Source: Alisma plantago-aquatica
Taxonomy: Eukaryota; Streptophyta; Magnoliopsida; Alismatales; Alismataceae
Length of the DNA stretch: 64,000 nucleotides
Reading direction: 5' to 3'
Assembly: GCA_963693085.1 (NCBI GenBank)
Contig: OY856413.1
Location: 107,501,501-107,565,500 of the forward strand
The position numbers and the translations under genes were made by a program. Under the pieces are notes generated by a model. It did no database searches and was not told where the DNA came from. It saw only the letters and a program-made list of their open reading frames with translations. This document shows positions 1 through 9,349 of the stretch, piece by piece (positions within the stretch are counted from its first letter, which is position 1; each line of letters opens with the position of its first letter).

Positions 1-1698
1 ATGATCTCTAGTGAGTAGGTAAACATTTCTAGTAGTACATCCATTAGATTAAATTTGTATTTAATATGTGTTATTGACCCCATAAAATTTATCTATTAAT
101 GAACTAGAGGTTCACTCTTTGTGTCTATTAGAATCGTGTTAGTTGGATAATCGGGTGACCAAATTAGTTATTGGGTGACCAAACGGGCCACTGGCCACTT
201 ATGCCTTGAGTGGCCCAAGCCCCCCCAATCAGCATCGGTTGGGCAGCTCACTGGTAACATCTTCTCTCTGATTTTCATGGGAAAACCCAACTCATAGAGT
301 GATTTGGTTGACTCACTATCCATTAAGTTCCTATAAAGAAATATGGGTCAGTTGACCTAGTTGGCAAACCAAACGACTTGTTTTTTTCTTGGGAATAACT
401 GCCTCTAGCCAGTCAATTGAATCATTTTTTGTCCAGGCGACACGCAAAATAGTAGGGTTTATGATCCTATATGTGGTCTTCCATCAAGAATGAATTAGTC
501 AACTGGTGGTTCCAGTCATCTTGCTCACTTTGATCACAAAATGCATTTCTTTTGTCTTAGGCCAATCAGTCGACTAGTGGATCCAATCACCTAACTGGTC
601 TTTTAGTGTGGTATATTTTTTCGAATTGTTCTGAAATAACTTCCTAATGGTTGGATATGGGGAAAAAGTCCTGGGGTATATTGGGAAGGACCTTTCATTT
701 TCTTTTGCATGTTTTCCTAGAATAGAGTGAAAAGTTAGCATTAAAAGCCTACAAATGGAAACAATAGCAGTTTGAGCTAATATATGTAGAATTAAGGACA
801 AAGAATATAAATATGAATGAATATAGTCTATAGTATGTGAGTAAAATGAGAAGAATATGCATTCATCAAATAACCCTAAATTTGAATATTACTCATCCTT
901 GAGTAAAATAAAATTAAAATAGAATGCCAAATAAAACTACAAACATTTAATTCTTCCTCTCTCTTCAACAATATCATTTTTCCCCACCACCTAACATATC
1001 AAAGAAACCTAATTTCCTAAAATCACACAAAACACCTTGCACAATCTCATTTCTAGTTTCACACTGCAACACATGTATATGTGTCAAATTCTAAAATGTA
1101 AAAAGAACATGAAAATTTTAATTTTTAAATGATCTTGAAGAATCTTGTGAGATTAGCATAAGAAGATCATTGCATTTTAGGATGGTAGTTTGGAGTCAAT
1201 TTTAGTGCCCCTGGCTAGCAATTAGAGTGAATAGGGGTGTTGAAGGAATGGTTGAAAATATCTCCTCTATTACACTCAATATTGCATTGTATTGGTGTAA
1301 ATGTATATATCACACACATTTTTTTTCTTTTTGTATGCATAAGAATATTTTCTTATGGTGTACGACCCTATCACAAATTAGGGGTAAGGAAGAAACATAG
1401 AGAATGGGAATGTGCCACCCCAAAGTTAGGATTTTACACTATTTTTAGCTATTTTTTTGATTTTGGTGAATGGGGGAGGGTAAGAAAATGATGCAAGAAA
1501 TGTGGAAGAGGGGTTGCAATTGTGCATCACATCCATTTGAACTCAGTGCATTGGGACAATCATAACATCAATTCAATCACACCTTACAATATTAAAAATA
1601 AGATACATTTCCACATATAATCTATGCTAGTTAGTAAAATACATGTTACATTAAATCCTAATCAATTACATATAACTTGCCATCATCTTTATGAAACA
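1..1698. other. Unassigned repeat-like DNA, possible Copia LTR relic at its left
   Basis: No gene is supported. Between about 130 and 600 there are repeated short motifs of the type ggttgact, gtcagttgac and cagtcgac, spaced irregularly. They resemble the diverged 'gtcgac/gactc' repeats seen inside the Copia LTR at 50,621-52,148, so a decayed Copia LTR is possible. From 840 to 1,698 the DNA is AT-rich and I recognise nothing; the open frames there are short and without domain signals. Confidence 0.25.
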
Positions 1699-1703
1699 AC
1701 AAG
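1699..1703. repeat. Left target-site duplication of Ty3-1
   Basis: The five bases acaag directly precede the left LTR. The five bases after the right LTR (12,143-12,147) are ataag, a 4 of 5 match. This is the size expected for Ty3/Gypsy integrase and fixes both ends of the element. Confidence 0.75.
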
Positions 1704-4489
1704 TGTGACGCCCCGATCCCCATGCCATCTCCAATGACCCCGAAGATCGGAGAGTCAACCTTGGTAAACCACCCTTAACTTTTTATTTTCTTAATCACTT
1801 AAATTAACCTATGGGAAAATCTTATAACTTGGAATAAACTGAAAACTTACTAAACTGCGAAAGCAACTACTATTTACTTTACTAGGTAGGTAAAGTAGTT
1901 TTACACAACATATTACATTTTTCATGAGGAATATAAAGCACAATAGATAACTTAAAACCAAACTACATATTACATTACATTCTCTCTCTACCACACCACA
2001 TTCCCCAAGGACCGAGGGGAAAGGACTAAGAGACCTCTATTTTAACTATGAACTTCCTTCTAAGAGCCTGGGTGATAAGATCCTTCAACTTTCTTGTGCT
2101 GACGGTTACTTGAATTTTTTTTCAGTAGGTTGGTGAGCTACTGGGTCAGTGAATAGAATTTCACCCAACCATCGTAGATAACTCATTTTTTATGTTTATT
2201 AAACTGAAATAAAATACATGAATTACTACACTGAGCTGATCTAAAACAATACAGTTACATAACATAGAATGCCAAAATTACATTTAAAGAACAACTGCTG
2301 TGAAACTGTACTCGAATCTTTCTTAGCCTTTCTTACTTATAAGAAACTCTTTAAAACTTATATTATCATATTTTAGCTTATGCCCTGATCATATGCAGTG
2401 CACTCTACATATGAAGAATCATAATAATATATGATCTTACCGTACAAGACTTAGCTGACACACCCGGGATGCTAAGCCTAACAACGTTGTTGGTTTGCAA
2501 CAGGAAAATGGCTCTCTAGCCTCGGCACACCTATGGGCCATAAAACTAGACTCCTCCTCTGACTTGAGCACATAGGTCGAGAGTCAAGCCACCTATTGGC
2601 TTTTCTGTACTCTAGTTCCACCAGGACCTCTGGTTGATGTTGGGCACTACATGATGTATTTTAAGGAGACTTCCACTAGGGCTTCATCCCCCGTACCACC
2701 TGTTAGTACGTTCCGACCCCTGTATACTGGACACTGCTAGGGTTAGGTCATTTCATCCCTATGAAGAATACCTCTCATAGGGAATCTACGATATTTAGGG
2801 CCCCTAAATCTATAATTTTATTATTCTTGGAAAGCTCTTACTATATTGTATCTTTTCTTTACTTATACTTGACTCTGGTATCTCTATGGTACCGCATCTA
2901 TTTATTTGAAATTTATAATACAACATGTATATCATTCTAAACTTGGCAGAGTAGTATATTCAAACACTGTGATATTCTGAGTAATCATCATACTTTACAT
3001 ACAAGCATACTAAAATTCTCAAATAAATAGAATACATGTCAACTTGGCACTTTATGCACTAGAATCATGCAATTGAACTTCTTAACCCATTGATAAGAGT
3101 TAATTACTTGGCATATGAGTAATTGTCATTTGCACATGTAAATTATTTGTACTTTCTTGGAAAATGTGCACATCAACCCTAATCCTGAGTTGTGCATCAC
3201 ATAACTCAATTAAGAGTAAATTACTTATCATGGCAAGAACTATTTATAATAATTGAGAATTTCTAATGATATCTTTGAGAAATGTGCCAATTCATGTTAA
3301 TACTAAACCATGTATATTAACTATAATTTGGAGTGTGCAAATAGGTTTCTATTTAAACATTGCAGGTCATCGTCTTTTTCTTTGAAAACATACAATTAGT
3401 TAATTACTAGAATGATACAACCTAGGTTTATAACCAAACGTACAGCTCTTGCAAATCTGGGTTGTGTGCTACTATCTTCAACCTCTATACTGAGCAATTT
3501 AGGATTTATTCAACCATATAGTTCCAAAAATCCAAATCATACAGATCAATTAAAATAACTAAGGTCATGCAAATGTGAAAAAAGAAAAATGTGCAACGAG
3601 AAATCGGGCGATGCCAAGACTGCCCGACACTTGGTAATCACTATTACCCATGAAAAACACAGAATCAAACTGAAATCATTCATTTTTTAGAGTTAATACT
3701 TGCTTAGTGGGTGAGATTCTACTCACAGAGGATCGAAAAGGCCGAATTCGACTAGAAACACACCCAAAGCCTGCTTCCAGGCGCCCGCGAGGTCATCTTC
3801 AACCTTGGGCGCCCTAGTTTTGAACCTGCAATAAGAAAGAAGCCTCTATGCACACACATGTTGAGGAAGAGAGAGCTAGCTGAGTGCTAAATCGTTGTTG
3901 GAGCTGCGGATTTGGATCCTAGCTTCATGACCAAAGTCAAAGTTGTTGTTCTGTGGTGCTTGCTCACACCCAACTACTCATGGCCGCAACTATAGCTGTT
4001 GTGCGGCCGCTGTTACTGGGCAGGTGGAGGCACAAGTAGAGGCAAGGAAAAGGATGCAGAAGGATTAAGAGGGTGGAAGCGACGCCTTGCTGGCTCAAGG
4101 CTAAGGGGCTTGAAAATTGCCCCTCTCTTTCCCCTGTTATTGGTTGATCGAGCTAGCTGTGCACCGCTGCTTCAAGCGGTGCTCGATTGGGTGAAAGGGA
4201 TATGGGAAAAGGGAAAATAATGGATCTATTAATGGGTAAATTGCAGCTTCAACCCAAAAATATTTGCAAATGTCATATCTTTTGCCTCATAGGTTAGATT
4301 CAAGTGATTTCTTTTGCAAACTTTCAAGCGTGGGATCTACTACAACCTCAAAGAATGAAAACATACTAATTAGATTGACTCAACTTGATCAAAACACTAA
4401 TCAAATCTTGAACACTTATCTTATCTTAATCAACATGGTGATGCACTAATCACTATACTTACCAGTTAAACTCGGAGTGGGTCATAACA
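1704..4489 (-). repeat. 3' LTR of Ty3-1
   Basis: A 2,786-bp LTR. Read on the minus strand it begins TGTTATGACCC and ends GGGGCGTCACA. It is colinear with 9,350-12,142. It contains the conserved chromovirus block (CTCACCAACCTACTG, plus-strand 2,123-2,144) and a short inverted repeat around 3,604-3,630 (tcgggc...gcccga). Small open frames inside it are not preserved between the two LTRs and are not genes. Confidence 0.92.
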
Positions 4490-4501
4490 ATCTCCCTCCA
4501 T
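4490..4501 (-). promoter_or_regulatory. Polypurine tract of Ty3-1
   Basis: On the minus strand the bases ATGGAGGGAGAT lie immediately upstream of the 3' LTR start. This is the primer site for plus-strand DNA synthesis in LTR retrotransposons. Its position confirms that the element reads right to left. Confidence 0.85.
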
Positions 4502-4525
4502 TATAAGAATTTCATCCCAAAATTC

Positions 4526-4914
4526 CTAAAAGAGAAAAGGAAACTTGTTACACATCTCTGACTCAAGCTCCCACATGGATTCCTCTAGGTTGTGGTTCCT
4601 CCACAGAACTTTCACTAACGGTATCTCTCGATTCTTGAGCTTCTTAATTTTCCGATCAACTATTTGTACTAGTCCTTCAACATAGGACACATCTTCTCTT
4701 AGTTGTATAGGTTCTGGGTTCACTATCTTCTCTGTACCAGGGTAACACTTCTTCAACATCGATACATGAAACACATCATGTAAATTAGCTAACTCAGATG
4801 TCAAATCCAATTTGTAGGCTAAAGGTCCAATCCTCTCCATGATAGGATATGAGCCCATAAACCTAGGAGTTAGTTTGCCTCTCTTACCAAACCTCAACAC
4901 TCATTTTCATGGTG
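4526..4914 (-). pseudogene. Ty3-1 integrase C-terminus with chromodomain-like tail
   Basis: This is the 3' end of pol. An open frame of 124 codons (4,526-4,900) starts in the typical post-integrase block (LTPRFMGSYPIMERIGPLAY), continues through the DVFHVSMLKK motif, and ends in a chromodomain-like segment: IVDRKIKKL, then VLWRNHNLEESMWELE, then the terminal CNKFPFLF. In chromoviruses this tail is thought to bind modified histones and steer integration to heterochromatin. It is out of frame with the integrase core just upstream, so a frameshift lies near 4,900-4,921. The aromatic residues of the terminal block (W in VLWRNH and MWELE) are retained. The equivalent tail of Ty3-2 is at 47,200-47,600. 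Confidence 0.85.
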
Positions 4915-4920
4915 AAACTT

Positions 4921-5895
4921 TCAGATACACTTCATCACCAACCTCAAACTCAAGAGGTCTATGCCTCTTCTTAGCATAACTCTTTTGCCTGATAGTGTAG
5001 CTTTCAAGTGTTCTCTGATCACTGTAATATTTTCTGTAGTCAAATCCACTATCTTTGGTCTAAGAATCTCTTTTTCACCCAGCCCATACCAACATACGGG
5101 TGATCTACACTTTCTGCCATACAGAGCTTCATACGGGGCCATACTAAGACTGGAATGGTGACTATTGTTGTATGCAAACTCTATAAGGCTCAAGTGTTCT
5201 TCCCAACTTTCTCTGAAATGTAGGACACATGCTCTCAACATGTCCTCAAGAGTCTGAATGGTCCTCTTTGACTGACCATCCGTATGTGGGTGAAAAGTTG
5301 TACTAAATCTCAACTTTGTGCCTAAAGAATGATGCAACTAATTCCAAAACTTGGATGTGAACTTAGGATCTCTATCTGATATTATTGAAACTGGGATACC
5401 ATGCAACCTGACTATCTCATCCACATATATCTTAGCCAACTTTGGGACATCAAAGGTTGACTTAACATGAAGAAATGAGCAGACTTCGTTAGTCTATCGA
5501 TAATTACCCATATCGAGTCAAAAACCTCTAGATGTCCTGGGAAATCCTACCACACAATCCATTGTGATATGTTCCCACTTCCACTCTGGTATAGGTAGAG
5601 ATTGCAAAGTACCTATAGGTTTTTGATGCTCAACCTTAACCTACTGGCACACAATACACCTTGCCACGTACTCAGCTACATCCTTCTTCATACATGACCA
5701 CCAGTACAACTCCTTAAGATTCTTGTACATCTTAGTGTTACCTAGATGCATAGCATACATCGATGCATGCACTTCATCAAGAATCAGTTCTTTTAAATCA
5801 TTGTCTCCAAGTACAAATAACCTATCATCTTGATACAACAAACAATCATCTAAAAACCTAAACTCTGGTCTTTTCCCCCCTGTCATGTCCTGCAT
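4921..5895 (-). pseudogene. Ty3-1 integrase core and zinc finger, broken
   Basis: Integrase inserts the cDNA into the host genome. The N-terminal H2C2 zinc finger is visible at the right end (HLGNTKMYKNL then ARCIVCQ), with CAG changed to TAG right after it. The core follows: first Asp in [12 protein letters not shown], second Asp in ISDRDPKFTS, and the HPHTDGQSKRTIQ block. In this last block the catalytic Glu of the D,D-35-E triad (normally QSER) is Lys, codon AAG. An extra T near 5,517 shifts the frame and a second indel near 5,465 restores it; a TAG also interrupts FWN*LHHS. The enzyme must be inactive. Confidence 0.88.
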
Positions 5896-6299
5896 GATCT
5901 GCTGTAACTCACTGTCACTCTACTGAAGTTCCTTGATCGGATCATAAAAGGTAGCCTTGACTTGCATATGTTCAATCAAACCACTCTATTTTGTCACTCC
6001 TAATTCTAAGTTCAAGTTCCACATCTCTACTAGCAGGTCTCTCTTGAAACATGCCATAGAGAATGCATCAGCTGTTGAACTTGACTTCCTACTCAGGGCA
6101 TTTGCTACCACATTCCCCTTTCCTGGATCATAATATATCATCACTTCATAATCCTTGATCAATTCTAACCATCTCCACTATCTAAGATTCAGATCCTTCT
6201 GGGTGAAGATATATTTCAAGCTCTTATGATCTGTAAACACCTGGAACGCCTCACCATAAAGATAGTGGCGCCATGACTTAAGAGCATGAGCTAATGTAG

Positions 6300-7300
6300 C
6301 TAACTCCAGATCATGTGTATGTAATTCTCATCATTCTTCTTAAGATATCTAGATGTATAAGCTATTACTCTGCCCCTCTGCATCAACACACAACCTAAAC
6401 CTCTCCTAGAAGCATCACAAAACACTGTGTAGCCTTTATCTACCTCGGGTAGGATCAACATTGGTGCTATAGTCAACCTCTTCTTCAAGATCTGAAAACT
6501 CTTCTCACAGTTGTCTGACCAGACAAGTAGTTCATCCTTTCTCAATAAGCATGTCAGAGGTGACACTACAACACTAAAGTTCTAGATGAGCCTCCTGTAG
6601 CAACTTGCCAATCCTAAGAAGCTACTGATCTCAGTAGGAGTTTTAGGCTGCTCCCACTATAGAACAGACTCGACTTTCTTAGGGTCAACACTTACTCCAT
6701 CTCCTGAGATGACATGTCTAAGAAAAGACACCTCAGCTAACTAGAACTTGCACTTACTGAACTTAGCGTATAACTGGTGTTGTCTCAACAACTGTAACAC
6801 TATCCACAGATGCTTCTCATGCTACTCATCATCTCTGGAATAAATCAGAATGTCATCTATGAAAACCACTATGAACTGATCCAAGAACGACTTGAAAATC
6901 TGATTCAACATATCCAATCAAGCAACTGGGGCATTAGTCAGTCCAAACGACATGACCAGAAAATCATAATGCCTGTATCTTGTTCTGAAAGCCGACTTAG
7001 GAATATCTGAAGCCTTTATCCTCAACTGATGATATCCATATCTCAAGTCTATCTTAGAAAAGATCATCGCTCCATTCAATTGATCAAATAGATCATCTAT
7101 CCTTGGTAACAGGTACTTATTCTTGATGGTGATCTTATTCAACTGTATGTAGTCTATATATAACCGTATAGTACCATCTTTCTTTTTCACAAAGAAGACT
7201 GGAGCTCCCCATGGAGAAGAACTAGGTCGAATGAAACCCTTATCCAGTAACTATTGTAACTGGATCTTTAGTTCCTTCAACTCTGTAGGTTCCATTCAGT
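6300..7300 (-). pseudogene. Ty3-1 reverse transcriptase and RNase H, broken by stops
   Basis: RT-RNase H copies the element RNA into DNA. RT motifs in order: [56 protein letters not shown] and the catalytic [12 protein letters not shown] (near 6,850), whose two Asp residues are intact. The connection domain (SFLGLASCYRRLI) leads to RNase H with [14 protein letters not shown] and its catalytic Asp. Frame is continuous with gag and protease from 9,140 down to about 6,300, but premature stops interrupt it (for example after LLAY, after NAPVA and in RDDE*HEKHL). A frameshift near 6,300 separates RNase H from its C-terminal half ([16 protein letters not shown]) and the integrase. Confidence 0.9.
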
Positions 7301-7907
7301 AGGCTAGCAACGCTATAGGGTGACTACCTGGCAACACCTGGATCTCAAAGTCTATCTCTCTTTTATGAGGTAGACCTGACAAATCACCTGGGAAAACATC
7401 TGGGAACTCACAGACCACTGACACATCCCATAGGCTAGTTGTGCTCTTCTCTGCTTTGGTATCTACTACATGTGCCAAGAATGACTCACAAACTTTCTGC
7501 AACATCTTATCAACTACATCGGCTGATATGATACACGTAGGCAAAACTTTCCTGTCTCCAAAAAAGACACAAGAACATCCACCTTGTTGAAAGGAAACCT
7601 CCTTCTTCCAACAGTCGAGCTGAACTCGATATGTCTCTAGACAATCCATACCCAAGATAACTTGAAAAGAGTTAATATCTAGGGGTATAAGATTAACTGC
7701 GATGGTGTAACCACCAAAGGTCAACAAACATCCGGGACAAAACTCTGTCAACACTGTCGGTTCACCTAATGGAACCCACAACAACAACTCAAATGGTAAC
7801 TCTTGGGTTAACAGGTTAAGTTCACAAGCTAAAGAACTCTGTATAAACGAGTGAGTAGCACCCAGATCTATCAAAACTGTAACTAAAATACTATTAAAGA
7901 AAAACAT
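7300..7907 (-). pseudogene. Ty3-1 aspartic protease region
   Basis: A 203-codon open stretch holds the retroviral-type aspartic protease that cuts the Gag-Pol polyprotein. The active-site signature normally read as D-S/T-G-A-T-H-S-F is here LIDLGATHSFIQ: the Ser is replaced by Leu while the catalytic Asp stays. The downstream VILGMDCLE motif, typical of plant Ty3 proteases, is present. The segment is in frame with gag upstream (start-to-start distance is a multiple of three), which supports a single Gag-Pol frame in the ancestor. Its right boundary is set by the first Met after a TAG at the gag end and is arbitrary. Confidence 0.82.
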
Positions 7908-9140
7908 TTATCCTGTAATTACTCGGGAAGAAACCATATATTCTTGTTGTATTAGAGAAAAGAAGCATCTTGAAGCTCTTCCTCTCCCACGATGTCCTTG
8001 TTGTCCTTCCCTTCCACTGGGAGCTCCTCCTCCTCACAAACTTGAAGCCACTGAAGAACCCGCTCCTCCAGTTGGAGCATGTCTCAGAACCATCTGGTAC
8101 TGTAACGGGGAACCCTATGTTTCCACTTGCTGTAACTGGGGACATCGCCTTCTAAAGTGTCCCACTTGTCCACAGATGTGACATCCCTAAAAATCTGCAC
8201 CCCAACACTGATCGGAGTGCGACTTTCCACAGATATCACACATTGATATCTCTCTCCTTGGCAGACCTGTCACTGAGGCAGATGATGGTGAAGACCTTGT
8301 TGGAGGTGTCCATGTAGACTATGTATTCCATCTACTGGAATTGGGCCTTCCTCCACTTGGTGAAAACCTAGATCCTTGTTTCCCAAAATAGCCAAGTCCT
8401 TGTCCTATCTTAGAAAAGAAATCACCACGTCCTCTGTATCCACCACTTCTTTGTCCCCCTCTAATAAAGTCTCCAGATCTTTTCTTACTCTCAGACTGCT
8501 TATTAGCATTAACTAACTCTTCTACACGTCTCGCTGCTTCCACTAATTCCCCAAAGTTTTCTCTGTCTCTTCGACTAATGGCTAACAGGGTGTGTCTAAT
8601 CTCTGATCTTATTCCTTGTTGAAATCTTCTGTACTTTTCTACATCATCAAGTACAAGTTGCGGACAGAAATTTGCCAACCTTGTGAAATGTGCCTCGTAT
8701 TCACCAATTGTCATATTTCCTTGTCTGATATTCTCCAAATATTTAATCTTATCACTTAGGAAGGTAGGAGGAAAATACTTAAGGTGAAACTCATCCACAA
8801 AGTCCTTCCATGTGATCTCTGCATTTCTCCTTTTATCTTCCACTCCTCACCACCACAGCTCAGCATCTCCCTTGAGTAAATAGACTACATGATTGATTTT
8901 CTTATCTTATGATAACTCCATTAGGCAAAATACCTTTGCCAATTTTTGAAGCCACACCTCTACCACAGCTGCATCTGTTGTTCGAAAAAATTCAGTTCCA
9001 CCAAGCTTTTTCACCAACTCATAGGATCTCATCAGATCCTTACTAGAAGATGAAGACTTCCTGTCCATCTTATATTTTTCTTACTCTAGAAAAATACGAT
9101 ACATTCTTGTTGCCTCATTATCCTCTTCACCTTGAGCCAT
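7908..9140 (-). pseudogene. Ty3-1 gag (capsid and nucleocapsid), broken by stops
   Basis: Gag forms the virus-like particle. The likely start is ATG at 9,140 (MAQGEEDNE). The capsid-type retrotransposon gag domain follows: YELVKKLGGTEFF near residue 45, YLLKGDAELWW just before residue 99, then ITWKDFVDEFHLKYFPP and the conserved MTIGEYEAHFTRLA. An Arg/Gly-rich linker leads to two CCHC-type zinc knuckles near residues 300-330 (CDICGKSHSDQC and CHICGQVGHFRRRC). Stops interrupt at LE*EKY, ELS*DKK, LWW*GVED, RWNT*STW and GADF*GCH, but no frameshift is seen from start to protease. It is about 410 codons, within the usual range for chromovirus Gag. Confidence 0.88.
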
Positions 9141-9332
9141 TGCTTGAGGGTCAAGGCTATAACGACTCTCAACTTATTCTTCACCATGTCCACATCCTCT
9201 TCATTCCATCTATGCATATCCATAACAGAAAACATCTGTTAGAAAATTGCAGTTCAAAGAGGAAAACATCCTAATCCTATTGGTCTCTTATCACCCCTGT
9301 CCTAAACCTAAATTCATTTTAGGTTCAACCTC

Positions 9333-9344
9333 GCTCTGATATCA
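9333..9344 (-). promoter_or_regulatory. Primer binding site of Ty3-1 (initiator Met tRNA)
   Basis: The minus strand reads TGATATCAGAGC, one mismatch from TGGTATCAGAGC, the complement of the plant initiator Met-tRNA 3' end. It lies five bases inside the 5' LTR end. It primes minus-strand cDNA and fixes the element's orientation. Confidence 0.85.
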
Positions 9345-9349
9345 GATGC

